A stretch of 47,364 bases of DNA, from contig CM044500.1 in assembly GCA_024364805.1 (NCBI GenBank), forward strand, positions 94,400,574-94,447,937, in the 5' to 3' direction. Shown one piece after another: positions 33,420-42,900 of the stretch. The translations under genes were made by a program, and so were the position numbers. The stretch's first letter is position 1. Every line of letters starts with the position of its first letter. The DNA is from Euprymna scolopes (Eukaryota; Mollusca; Cephalopoda; Sepiida; Sepiolidae). A model generated the notes under the pieces. The model was not told the DNA's origin and did not search any database. It saw only the letters and a program-made list of their open reading frames with translations.

Positions 33420-33440
33420 AGAGGGAGAGGTAGAAAGAGA
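32905..33440. repeat. Degenerate minisatellite of TG-rich and GATAGAGAG-rich blocks
   Basis: Roughly 50-60-bp units alternate a TGTGTATGTGTG part with a GATAGAGAGA...GTGAGAG part (for example near 32975, 33145, 33225 and 33290). The tract ends in pure (GA)n at 33385-33412. Thr-His-rich minus-strand frames are artefacts. Confidence 0.8.
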
Positions 33441-33455
33441 TAGCGGGATAGAGTA

Positions 33456-33647
33456 CCTATTTACTATGCCTCCCCACGGGACAGAGTTAGACACCAGGGT
33501 CGTTTTTTAACGTGGAGAAAAGGTACAAAAATAAAAATTGTCTCAGTCGTGAAGGATTTCTCCTCCACAGAAAGAGAACAAGAAATGGAAGTGCAGCATC
33601 TGAAGAACAGATACTACACTTTGATCTTGACCAAAAGGCCAAGCGAG
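33456..33647 (-). mobile_element. U2-snRNA-headed SINE, copy 3 (best copy, with TSD)
   Basis: On the minus strand the 192-bp element opens TCGCTTGGCCTTTTGGTCAA and continues AGATCAAAGTGTAGTATCTG and TTCTTC. This follows the first ~46 nt of U2 snRNA (TCGCTTCTCGGCCTTTTGGC... TAGTATCTGTTCTT) with a 2-nt loss and a few changes. The remaining ~145 nt are a body shared with the other two copies and unrelated to U2 as I know it, ending ...CATAGTAAATAGG. It is bounded by a perfect 15-bp target-site duplication, TAGCGGGATAGAGTA, at 33441-33455 and 33648-33662. Together these show a retroposed element rather than a plain snRNA pseudogene. The tail is not poly(A). Confidence 0.85.
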
Positions 33648-33738
33648 TAGCGGGATAGAGTATGTAGCTATGAGAGAGTGGATAAGCAAAAGTAAATAAA
33701 ATAAAAAAACGTAACAAAAATATATTTATTTATATATA

Positions 33739-33740
<2 letters not shown>

Positions 33741-33794
<54 letters not shown>
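33741..33794. repeat. (CA)n microsatellite
   Basis: About 27 CA units. Confidence 0.98.
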
Positions 33795-33803
<9 letters not shown>

Positions 33804-33834
33804 ATATGTATATTTAAACAAGCATTATTAAAGA

Positions 33835-34525
33835 CTAGCAGAGAGACCCGACGTTGCCCGGTATTGAATGAGGATCAACGAATGATCCACACAATAAATT
33901 TATTTCCATCGAAATCGGACAAATTTGTCCGTTTTTTAATCTAATCGATTGATCACTGCTCTATTTAGGGACCCACTTCCTTGTATCAGGAGGAAACTTC
34001 ACATGCTTTACCACAATGACTTAATCCATAATACGCCATAGTCAACATTGCACTGTAGAGAACCTACTGTTGAGTTTTTAAAATTATGTTTATGTAATGG
34101 TTTCCATTAAGGTTTAAAATGCAAAAGTCAAGTATTATGGTTTAATTGTGCCCTAACCAGAAACCTCCATTTCGAACGCGCCTCTGTCCTATCAAAGAAC
34201 CTACTGTTTTTTCATAAAATATTTTCATATAATGACTTGAATTAAAATTTAAAATGCAAAAGTCAAGTATCATGCTTCAATGGTGTTCTAAACAGAAAAT
34301 TTCATTTTGGACGCACGTCTGTCATATCAAAGAACCTACTGTTGATTTTTATATGCCAGGCTTTTCTTCTTGTGTTGATATAAAACGTCTTAAATGCACT
34401 TGTGATGGTAGGCTTTAGCAGGTGCTAACTTTGTTCAAAATTGGCCTGTTCTTTCTTTAATCGGGTTTTTCAATTAACCAGACACAAAATATACTTGTGT
34501 GAAATTGCATAAAAATGCTTAAAAT
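33835..34525 (-). mobile_element. Helitron-like element, family C, left arm of a large inverted repeat
   Basis: The left edge, A|CTAGCAGAGAGACCCGACG, is in reverse complement a Helitron-type 3' end: a small hairpin around CCGGGCAACGTCGGG, then about ten bases, then CTAG|T. From about 33975 the sequence is repeated inverted at 34790-35262. Inside are two tandem units of about 136 bp (34059-34195 and 34196-34330), each starting AGAACCTACTGT and containing AATGCAAAAGTCAAGTAT, plus a partial third. The 5' end is not defined; it may lie in the adjacent microsatellite. Confidence 0.6.
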
Positions 34526-34626
34526 ACATTTAATTTAAACAAGCATTTCCTAGCATAACTCCCCGCTATAAATCTGGTCACTAATTCGCATATATATGTG
34601 TGTATGCGTGTGTGCGTGTGTGCACG

Positions 34627-34628
<2 letters not shown>

Positions 34629-34710
<82 letters not shown>

Positions 34711-34717
34711 AAGGAAC

Positions 34718-34750
<33 letters not shown>
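34629..34750. repeat. (TA)n then (TG)n microsatellite between inverted arms
   Basis: (TA)n at 34629-34701 and (TG)n at about 34719-34749. Confidence 0.97.
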
Positions 34751-34755
<5 letters not shown>

Positions 34756-34789
34756 AAGTTCGTTCCCATGGACTCCCAAACGACTGGGT

Positions 34790-35262
34790 GTATTTTTAAA
34801 AATTTCACATAAATGTACTTTATGATTTTGGGAGTGTTCTTAGATAGAGTTTGTATCGGAATAACCCCGATAAGTATGTAAAATTTATAATCGAAATATT
34901 TGATTAAAGAAAAAAACCGTCCGATTTGACCAAAGTTATCACTTTTATATAGCCTTACATCACAAGTGCAATTGAGAAACTTTATCACTGCGTAAACAGA
35001 AGGACCCGGTATATGAAATTAACAGTAGGTTCTCTGGTAGAACAGGGTCGTGTTCAAAATGAATGCTTCTCTTTAGAGCACAGCTGAATCATGGTACTTG
35101 ACTTTTGCATTTCGAAATTTAATTCAAGCAAATAAATAAATAATTTTATAAAACCACCAGTAGGTTCTTTACAGTGCAATGTCGAGTATGATTATTGTGG
35201 ACTAAGCCATTGCGAGGAGGCATGTGAAGCTTCTTTCCTGGTGTACCGCACTCGGTCCCCCT
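34790..35262 (+). mobile_element. Helitron-like element, family C, right arm (inverted copy, termini lost)
   Basis: The reverse complement matches 33975-34525: TGCACTTGTGAT, GATAACTTTGGTCAAAT, AGAGAACCTACTGTTAAT, AATGCAAAAGTCAAGTACC, GACATTGCACTGTA and CTTCACATGCC. It has one copy of the ~136-bp unit where the left arm has two. The CTAG terminus and hairpin are not seen at its outer edge. Confidence 0.6.
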
Positions 35263-35456
35263 TAATTTTCTTAATGCTGCAATTTTTTTGAGTTATAAAA
35301 ATGATTGATCTTCTTCTTATTATTATTTATAAATTTGTCACTTTGTTCTATTTTGTAAACTAAAATAGAATTGTATGATTTCCTTTTCTGTCATTTGCAT
35401 CAATTTACAAGTAAAATTATATATACACACATAATTATTAAAAACCCTATAAAATG

Positions 35457-35509
<53 letters not shown>

Positions 35510-36084
35510 TGTGTGTGTATGTATGAATTTAAATATTTAAAAATATTTCCCAAATATTAAATTTTAGAAATATTATACAACTATATACTTTTAAATCTAC
35601 TTTTTTTTCAATTATAAAAAACATTGATTAAAAAAATTATAAAACCTTAACTGATTTAACAAGAATAAAATGAACCTCCAACGTAAAATTATTTGATAGA
35701 ATATTGAATAATTGTGATGGTAATTTTGTTTGAAAACAATTCGTTATTGTGGGAGTCCGACGGTTAACCTAGACTATAGAGTAGCATACATAGTATTTAA
35801 CATTTTGTGTAGATCTTAAATTGTAATATATCATTCAGCTGTAGAGACATTTGAATATACATAAGAGAACGAGTGAAATATACATATATAGATAAAAATA
35901 GACTTTAATAGATACCTAACTACACACACACACACACATATATATATCAAGTTGATTTTATTTTGTGGCACTGACATAGAAAAATATAATGTTTATATCA
36001 ATTTAAAATTATTAAAACGAACCTCTAAATATCCTCAGTCATGGATATACGAGCGACTTCATAAAAGTTTACTAATTCGAATAT
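35263..36084. other. A+T-rich spacer with (TA)n at 35459-35506
   Basis: No gene is recognised. A short (CA)n lies near 35922-35938. Confidence 0.5.
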
Positions 36085-36088
36085 TGTT

Positions 36089-36127
36089 TTGAAGAAGCCC
36101 GCGTAAATCGGGCGAAACGTTGAGTAT
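36089..36127 (+). other. Hammerhead-like core motif (Penelope-like element end?)
   Basis: TTGAAGA is followed by a 5-bp stem GCCCG/CGGGC with a 7-nt loop, then GAAACGTTGAGTATCC. GAAGA, stem II and GAAAC in this order resemble the minimal hammerhead ribozymes reported at ends of Penelope-like retroelements. The usual C before UGAAGA is T, and I find no upstream partner for stem I. A (TA)n follows at about 36161-36206. Confidence 0.3.
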
Positions 36128-36156
36128 CCAGGTCCTTCCACCTCCATTTTATTTCA

Positions 36157-36211
<55 letters not shown>

Positions 36212-36630
36212 CGCCTAAAACCTGATGATTATGAATTATATAATATATAATCTAGTCAATACGGTGAGTAACGTACGAACATTTTATTTGTGAATACAAA
36301 ATAAAAAAATACAATATAACATCTCGATTCCTGTAAAATATTGTATCTTAATAAATGCCGTTATCATCTAAACCTCTAAAAGACTCAACAAGCACTCGAA
36401 AGGATAAATATGATAAATAATTACATTTTATTTGCATAAATTTTTCAGAAGCAGAGAAAAATAAATAAGGTGTAGTTAATCAAGCAGGCAAATGTAAATT
36501 ACATTTAACAACGTAAAAAGATTTAATAAATTTATTTGATTAAGCAGGTAGGAATAAATAAGATTTGTCAGAAGAATACACGTGTTCTTTATCAATCTTG
36601 TGAACGTTCTATAATAAATCACGTTTCATC

Positions 36631-36867
36631 ATAGCGGGGCAGATTGCTGAAACAATCTTTCATTTGGTGATACACGCACCAAAATTGTAAATTTGTCAGG
36701 TTTGCTTCTGCAGCCATCTTGAAAACTGGCAGCCATCTTGAATTTTCTGATGGCCAACGTCCTTTTCTTAAAATGTATGTTCTGAACGTTATTTGTGCCA
36801 ATTTTGGTGCTTGTATCACTAAGTGAAAGATTTTTTTATAGAATATTGAGATAAACTTCCCCACTAT
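36631..36867. mobile_element. Fold-back element 1
   Basis: Inner arms at 36654-36686 and 36800-36832 are reverse complements at 30 of 33 positions (AATCTTTCATTTGGTGATAC versus AATCTTTCACTTAGTGATAC). Outer pieces ATAGCGGGGCAG and, in reverse complement, ATAGTGGGGAAG (about 36631 and 36867) extend the pairing. The 113-bp loop has two CAGCCATCTTGAA motifs. It is a MITE-like or hairpin-forming repeat of unknown class. Confidence 0.65.
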
Positions 36868-36870
36868 CAC

Positions 36871-37049
36871 TAGGGCTGTGAAAACAGCATATTCTTTTCA
36901 CTGTTTTGACTCTTCAGTATATATCCGTTAATATCTTATATATTTTTATAGACTGATGTGGTTCTCGGTTGATTGACTGTGTCTTACTGTGTCGGATATA
37001 TATTTGAGAGCCAGAAGAATGAAAAGAATATTCTCTTGTCACGGCCCTA
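36871..37049. mobile_element. Fold-back element 2
   Basis: Arms 36871-36927 and 36993-37049, 57 nt each, are reverse complements at about 46 of 57 positions without gaps (TAGGGCTGTGA / TAGGGCCGTGA at the ends, TATATATCCG at the loop side). The loop is 65 bp. It starts only 3 bp after fold-back element 1. Confidence 0.75.
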
Positions 37050-37149
37050 TTCATCACTTACAGAATTGATGAAGTACACGTGTATCTTCTAGTATGAAAA
37101 TGTCTAACTCAAAGTTTGCGTTGTTTTAATTGGTTGGACAATTATTCTC

Positions 37150-37577
37150 ATTTTCGGTGGTTTCCGTCGCTGAAACCTACGACCTTCGTAGGGTGTAAAT
37201 TCCATGTTTTTTTCCAACTAAGGAAAAGAGGTTATCTCTGTATTGTAAGAAATCGAACTGTGGGTTTGAGGATGTGTCCTTAAATTATATATAAAAAAGG
37301 TCAATTTTCAGGAGTCACTAGGGTATTTTTAAAGACTTTCTCATGATTCAATTTTAACTAAAAAATTAAAAAAAAAAATACCCTAGTTACCCCTGAAAAT
37401 GAACCCTTCTTCATAATTTACAGACACATTATCAAACCAACGGCCTTATTTCTTACAATACAGAGCTAACCGCTTTGCCTTAGTTGAAAAAAAAAAACAA
37501 AAAAAAAACAAAAACAAAAAAACATGGATGTTACACCCGACGAAGATCGTAGGTTTTAACGACCGAAACGTTGAGCC
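37150..37577. mobile_element. Fold-back element 3 (arms about 180-205 bp)
   Basis: The left arm 37150-37330 and right arm 37373-37577 match in reverse complement through GAAACCTACGACCTTCGTAG / AAAACCTACGATCTTCGTCG, GGGTGTAA, CCATGTTTTTTT, CAACTAAGG, TCTGTATTGTAAGAAAT, ATTTTCAGG and ACTAGGGTATTTT. The right arm has a longer A-rich run. The spacer is about 42 bp. The outer end of the right arm reads GACCGAAACGTTGAGCC, sharing CGAAACGTTGAG with the motif at 36.1 kb, so this may be two opposed copies of a Penelope-like terminal sequence. Confidence 0.75.
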
Positions 37578-38629
37578 AATAACACCCAACACATATCGCT
37601 TATACCCTTCGTGGGACCGGTATTCCCATAGTTTATATATAAAACTTTGGCTCCATGAAGTGAAATAAGTTCACTACTGCAATAGATTGGAATCGAAATT
37701 ATGTGAATACATGCCTTTGCGCATGAGCTGGTGCTTTTGTTTCAGCTTGCAAACACGTGATTCTATGTTCGCATAAAAAAATACGGAAGAAAAGTTATGG
37801 CCCTTTTCCTGGTAATTTCTTTTATCTATTAAATTGGGCATTATATCTGATGTGCAAAGAAATAGATAGAGTTTTATGTTTGTGACAAAATAAAATCTAA
37901 AAAAAATGATGAAATAAGAAATTAAGAAAAAGCAAATTAAATTTTGGTAATTAGAATTTTTGAAGAGAATCAAATTATCAACAACGAAAAGCGAATTGCA
38001 GATAATTGCATTTCGTCACCGGAGCCGAATCAAATATGGCGGACGAATCGGCGTGGATTAATGGTCACTGAAGGATATGTGTGTGTGTGGAGGGGAAGTT
38101 CTATTTTAAAAATTATATGACATTAAAAAGGGTAGATAACTCATTTTCCCGTTGTTTTCTTCTGTTTTTTTGTTTTGTTTTTTAAATAATGATAGGATCT
38201 GTTGTTATGGCGGAAAAGGGAAGGGCTAGAAAAATTAAATGAACAAATATTGAAATAACGATCAAAGATATGAAAATATGTATGTAGAAGATGAAAGGGT
38301 CAATGGTCGAAAAAAAATTTTTTTTGAAAAAAATAGTAATGGATTTTTGCGACGTTTTTATATATCCACACATGTAGGACGTTTCGTTGGTGATAGGGTG
38401 TGCATTATTTGCCTAATGGATTTCATATCAGCCTGCGGGATCTGCTGTGTCGAGTTCAAATTCTATAGGATTTTTTGTGTTCATTTACACACCAATAGGT
38501 ATGAAAACGTTGCTTTCCGTCATACGTAGGTAAAATAGCAACATGTGTTTAACTAATCGTATGCAACGAACCGTTTTTGATTGATATTCTGTTTCGAAAC
38601 TGATGACCACAAAGCGTGTGTATACACAT

Positions 38630-38636
<7 letters not shown>
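37578..38636. other. Unclassified A+T-rich spacer
   Basis: At 38025-38060 there is a small CG-containing patch with AATATGGCGGACGAATCGG, YY1-like around an ATG. The frame there stops after 11 codons. No other content is recognised. Confidence 0.35.
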
Positions 38637-38701
<65 letters not shown>

Positions 38702-38708
38702 GTATGTG
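38637..38708. repeat. (CA)n microsatellite with TA flank
   Basis: Alternating CA from about 38639 to 38690, then TATATATA. Confidence 0.97.
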
Positions 38709-38810
38709 CGTGTGTGTATGTGAGGGGGGGAACTATGTTTATTTAATTATATTTCCCCTGTTATTTATACCAGTCCTTTAATGTATGAAGCTCGATGCGA
38801 CTACAGAACA

Positions 38811-39246
38811 TCTATAATATAAATCTAAGTCTGTTTAAATGTATGCATGTATGTATGTTTGTATTTCTGCCTAAAACCTTTGTGAAACACGTTGGAACGT
38901 GACGAAACCGGTATCGTTTTAAACTTCGAACTTTCGGACGACAAATATCGAAAAATTGGCCAAAAACATAAATTCTTTCACTCTCAACAGGACAGCTGTC
39001 TACAAAGAGTCGCCTTTTTCGTAGATATTTTCGAAAGTCATCCACTCTTTTCCATTGACTAGCCTTAATTTTGACGTTCGTTGGTTCCCGTTTTTTCATG
39101 GACGCAATAGTAAAGACGTGACGTTCTTGTTCGCGTTTTTTCCTCCTTCGCGTTACAGGTTCGAGCCTGCCTGCCTACTCATATTTTTTTTTTTTTGCTC
39201 AACACACACCTCCAAACACTCGAGCAACATCGGGCACCCAGGCTAG
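38811..39246 (+). mobile_element. Non-autonomous Helitron-like element, family A, copy 2 (complete)
   Basis: The element is A|TCTATAATATAAATCTAAG ... CACCCAGGCTAG|T, 436 bp. A stem CTCG/CGGG with an 8-nt loop ends 8 nt before CTAG, the arrangement expected of a Helitron 3' terminator. Flanking A (38810) and T (39247) fit AT-target insertion without duplication. It is colinear with 11440-11883. The 95-codon minus-strand frame inside is not maintained in the other copies, so I do not call a gene. Confidence 0.85.
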
Positions 39247-39564
39247 TATATAAATAAATGACAAAAGTCTATATCTCGAATTTCAAAATATTGACCATGT
39301 TAACGTTTATTTTTTTAAGTACGTTAAAATGCACAATTCTTGACAGCATCGGTTTCGTAATGCAGAATCATTCATGTAATTATTTTGTCGAATTTTGAAT
39401 TTATTTCGCCCCTAACTCATCCGAAGAATATGAACTTATCAACTTTAAAAGAAAATAAAAGAATATGGGCATGATTACAAAACCCGAAATTGGAAGAGAA
39501 GTTGCAATTATTTTTCTATTTGTTACGCCATGTTTCAACTTTTCTAAATTAAAACACGCACGCA

Positions 39565-39568
<4 letters not shown>

Positions 39569-39596
<28 letters not shown>

Positions 39597-39606
39597 TATA
39601 TATATA
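39569..39606. repeat. (CG)n/(CA)n/(TA)n microsatellite
   Basis: GCGCGCGCACACACACACAC then TATATATA. Confidence 0.95.
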
Positions 39607-39769
39607 ATATATATATTACTTGCTTTAAATGTGAAATTAGCTATAGACACCGTAAATCTATTACCTTAGTAATGTCACCTCTGCCTATTCCTATTTTGTC
39701 CACCAATCACATGTTTCTATTTGCATGCGAAAAGACAAATTCCATTAGTTTTATAATGTGAGGGACGAA

Positions 39770-40640
39770 GAGCACGAGCTACCCACCGGGGGAAGAGGGG
39801 CTAAATTTTGAGTAAGGTAACTACCGTTGTCCAGTGGGCTTATCCCTTTCGGAAATCCGTTCATGTCTGACGTGTGTCGACTTCTGGCGCTCACCCCTCT
39901 TCTCCGAAGTACTTACGACAACCACAGGTCATTGAGATTGTGAATGAGCCATGAACTAATTGAACTTATTTGTGTTGTTACATGTGTTATTTTCAGCCAG
40001 TTTTCTTTGTTTCAGCCTGATCAACAAAAACCTACTAATTAATAATGGGCATTAAATCTTCGCCGTCGTCGCCGCTATCGCCCACGTTGCTGCCGTCGCC
40101 ATCGTCAGGCGAGAATCGAATCTGGTTGAAGCATTGACATGACTTGAGGCGACATTCATCTAGAATGGGTTGAACCGGCTCTTCTCGTAGAAAACACAGC
40201 GTCCTGGATGAACACAGACTACGCACGACGGTCCCTAGCGATTAAGATAGTGATGGGTAGTCAATTCCGAGACTAGCAGCGAACACCGTAGAATACCCGA
40301 AGTTAGGTTTAACATTGGGTTTGATGGTGTATAACCACGTCTTCAGCTGGACCCTTTGGTGGCTTCGCCAACCTTAAAGTGCTTCTGAAGCTACTGCTTC
40401 GTGGATGAACTCTGCTGGGTCGAGGCGCGCAGCATCACCGTACCACTGATGTTTTCTCTTTAAAAGAGATTTGTTACAGAGGATCATCCTTCATCGCGCT
40501 CCGATTTGTGTATTGGAAAGAAAATGGTGCCAACAGATCCACAAGATTCGACGAACGCAGAATAGGTCGAACACTTCCAACCTTTTTAGATCTACAGCTC
40601 TCATCGGCCAGATCTCACGACCGTTAACATTTCATCTGAT
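39770..40640. other. G+C-richer unclassified segment
   Basis: This stands out from the A+T-rich surroundings (GCCGTCGTCGCCGCTATCG near 40060; GGCGCTCACCCCTC near 39885). No frame longer than about 63 codons and no known protein match was recognised, and no repeat partner lies in the window. It may be a worn coding or mobile-element remnant. Confidence 0.35.
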
Positions 40641-41329
40641 GAGATAAGCCATTCATTGAAAATACTTGGGTTACGGAAAAGATTTTAATAATTATATGTA
40701 CTGTTTAATTAAAAAGAAAAATTGGTAAAATGCTACGAACATTTAATTAGTATATAGATATGCTATTTTAATATTCGTAGTATGTTATCTCCTTCTATCC
40801 TGCTTTTGAATAAATAGGATCTCCTGATCACTGAAGATACAATGTAAAAAAATAAAATAAAATAAAAAGTACAAAATAAATAAAAGATTAAAATAAAAAA
40901 AATTGATATCGCTTTTGGGCCATCTGTGAAACTGAAATATAACGTCTTGTTCTCTAGCTGACGTGTAAAATACATAAATATTTATATATTTACGTACACG
41001 CTATGTTTTTCCAATTTGGCTTTTTTTTTTTGTTTGTGAAAATCCGGCTATAGTTATTAATTTGGCATTTTTTTGGCGTTTTTCTGTATGATTTAAATTC
41101 AAACATCGTAACCCAATTAGGGTCAGCTCTTGGATACATTTATCTTTGTAGGTCATTTAAAACCCATAATCATAAGACAGAATTTGTGTCTCTATCGTTT
41201 ACCTTTTTTTATTTTTTGTGATTTTGGGTAAAAACATAGGAGCCAATCGATTGGTGATGAGTCCATATGCAGCGCATTTTATATCTGAACAGGAATGAAA
41301 TACCTTCTTGTTGAGCTGCCCCCTCAAGT
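40641..41329. other. A+T-rich spacer
   Basis: AAATAAAATAAAA runs near 40845-40895; nothing else is recognised. Confidence 0.45.
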
Positions 41330-41460
41330 AGTCGATTTCTATCCAATTTCATCCACTAATTTATTGTCTCAATCACCATCGTACACTCATCAACCCTTAT
41401 CCTCTTGTGGCTTTCAGACCTTGATAAGTGGCAATTCCCTTGTAAATAAAAACAAAACAG
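41330..41460 (+). mobile_element. LINE family A, 3' tail
   Basis: CATCAACCCTTATCCTCTTG, TCAGACCTTGATAAGTGGCA and CCTTGTAAAT match the LINE 3' end at 23.04-23.10 kb in the plus orientation. Confidence 0.8.
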
Positions 41461-41939
41461 AAAGAAATACAACAATATCTCTATTACATTTAAATCACAT
41501 GTTTGTATTTGCTTTCGACCAAATTCCAAAAATAAAAAAAAATACAGCCCGAAAATGAGTCAGCAATTAATTAGGTCCCAGATTATCAACCAAGCCCAAA
41601 CCTTTGTCTCATCGCCGCAATGTTGCATCCTTGTGCCTATTTTGCAAATATTTTAATGGAATGTGCTCTCATGAACTCATTACATGTATACCTCCTTGTG
41701 TTGTATAAGGGCACATATTAAACAATACATATAACGGGTAAACCGATAGTGATGAGAGGGAGAGGAGACATTTACGCATATACAATTCTGTTCTGAGATG
41801 CTTGGGACTTCATATATATACTGCGGATGATAGGGTGATAGATGCACAGTTCTTATATTTTTTGTAAGACATATAGAGAGGAGGAGTGATACATATTCTT
41901 GGGAGGGTTACGCTATGTTCATAATAAAATGATTAACAC
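41461..41939. other. Unclassified spacer
   Basis: No recognised content. Confidence 0.4.
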
Positions 41940-42605
41940 ATTACCTTCTGGGTGTTGAAAGATGACACGAAGACAAACAGTTACAAAATATCGATGGTGA
42001 TTCTTTATTCATTGGACCGGTAGAATGATGATGACGTAAGGAATTCAAATTTAGGATCTATATAGTAAACTTTCTACCCCTTCGCCTCTAAGGGGACCCT
42101 CCTCTGGCCATGTCAACTCTTGACCGATCAACTCTCTCCGACCGACTCTGCTGATTGTTCTGCCTCAACTCCTGATCTGACTAACTCTAGCTCCTATATT
42201 GAGAATCCCCCTTTTACTATGACGTCATAAGTGTGTTTCCCAAACATGACCAATTCACGTGGCTATGCACACGTTTTTCCAAACACAATGTTGACAACAA
42301 AGAATTCTCAACTAACCTATTTTTTATCAATGTATTTTTAATTTGTATTGTTCATTCTTTTTAGCTGACATTTTTAATATTCAGTTTTGTAAAAGAATGA
42401 ACAGTCAATTCTTTTTACAATATAAACAATATCTAACTATTTATAATAGAATTTAACAATAGACCTTTTTAACATTTAAATTTCTAATATTCTATTTCTT
42501 AACCTTGTTTGCAAGGTTCGAGTCTTGGCTTATCCTAATCTCATTTTCACTTATCTAATGTTCGTTTTATTTACATGGAAAGGGACAGTCCTTTTTCCTG
42601 TAACA
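41940..42605 (-). mobile_element. LTR-like fossil (possible solo LTR of a Ty3/Gypsy-type element)
   Basis: Read on the minus strand, about 665 bp begin TGTTACAGG. They include a TATA-like ACTATATAGA and downstream an AATAAAGAATC polyadenylation-like signal before a CATCTTTCAACACCC region, the layout of an LTR. No internal coding sequence, primer-binding site or second LTR is seen. The outer boundaries and flanking duplication are uncertain. If real it is a broken, old relic. Confidence 0.35.
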
Positions 42606-42609
42606 CTTG

Positions 42610-42900
42610 ACGTACATACCCCGGAAAACCTGTTTAGCAACATGATCCCACCTATTCGCTACAGAGGTCCCTAGATGCTGGAAAATCTACTTTAATAACT
42701 ATTTCCCTTCTGCTAGACTTTTGGATTCCCCCCTCGCTCCCCGACTTTACTGACATGCAGAAGTTTAAATGTAATGTTAACAGACATCTCGCTCATTTCC
42801 TTATACAGCCTATGTAAACATTGTCCCAAATAGTAGCCTCTTATGTCCAAATGGCAATATGACTTGTTTGAGGTGAACACGACGAGTAAAAATATGCCAA
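42610..42900 (+). mobile_element. LINE family B, C-terminal and 3' end
   Basis: The translation contains the end-of-ORF2 pattern (RSLDAGKS in one frame; FTDMQKFKCNVNRHLAHFL, about 42750-42805, in another). The 3' untranslated sequence ATAGTAGCCTCTTATGTCC and GGCAATATGACTTGTTTGAGG is shared with 46032-46082. This tail differs from that of family A. Confidence 0.7.

Noticed and set aside
32871-33494. 207-codon Thr/His-rich minus-strand frame that looks like a repeat protein
   Set aside because: It follows from the degenerate TG/GATAGA minisatellite and runs into the U2-headed element; no start context or conservation supports it.
38030-38077. Possible first exon starting ATGGCGGACGAATCGG with a YY1-like context
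   Set aside because: The frame ends after 11 codons and the only GT nearby is a poor splice donor.
38812-39099. 95-codon minus-strand frame inside the Helitron-like element
   Set aside because: The other copies of the element do not keep this frame open, so it is incidental.
40268-40352. Possible second 5S rRNA relic (CCCGAAGTTAGG...GATGGTG)
   Set aside because: Only scattered short matches; the order and spacing do not follow 5S rRNA as they do at 45463-45586.
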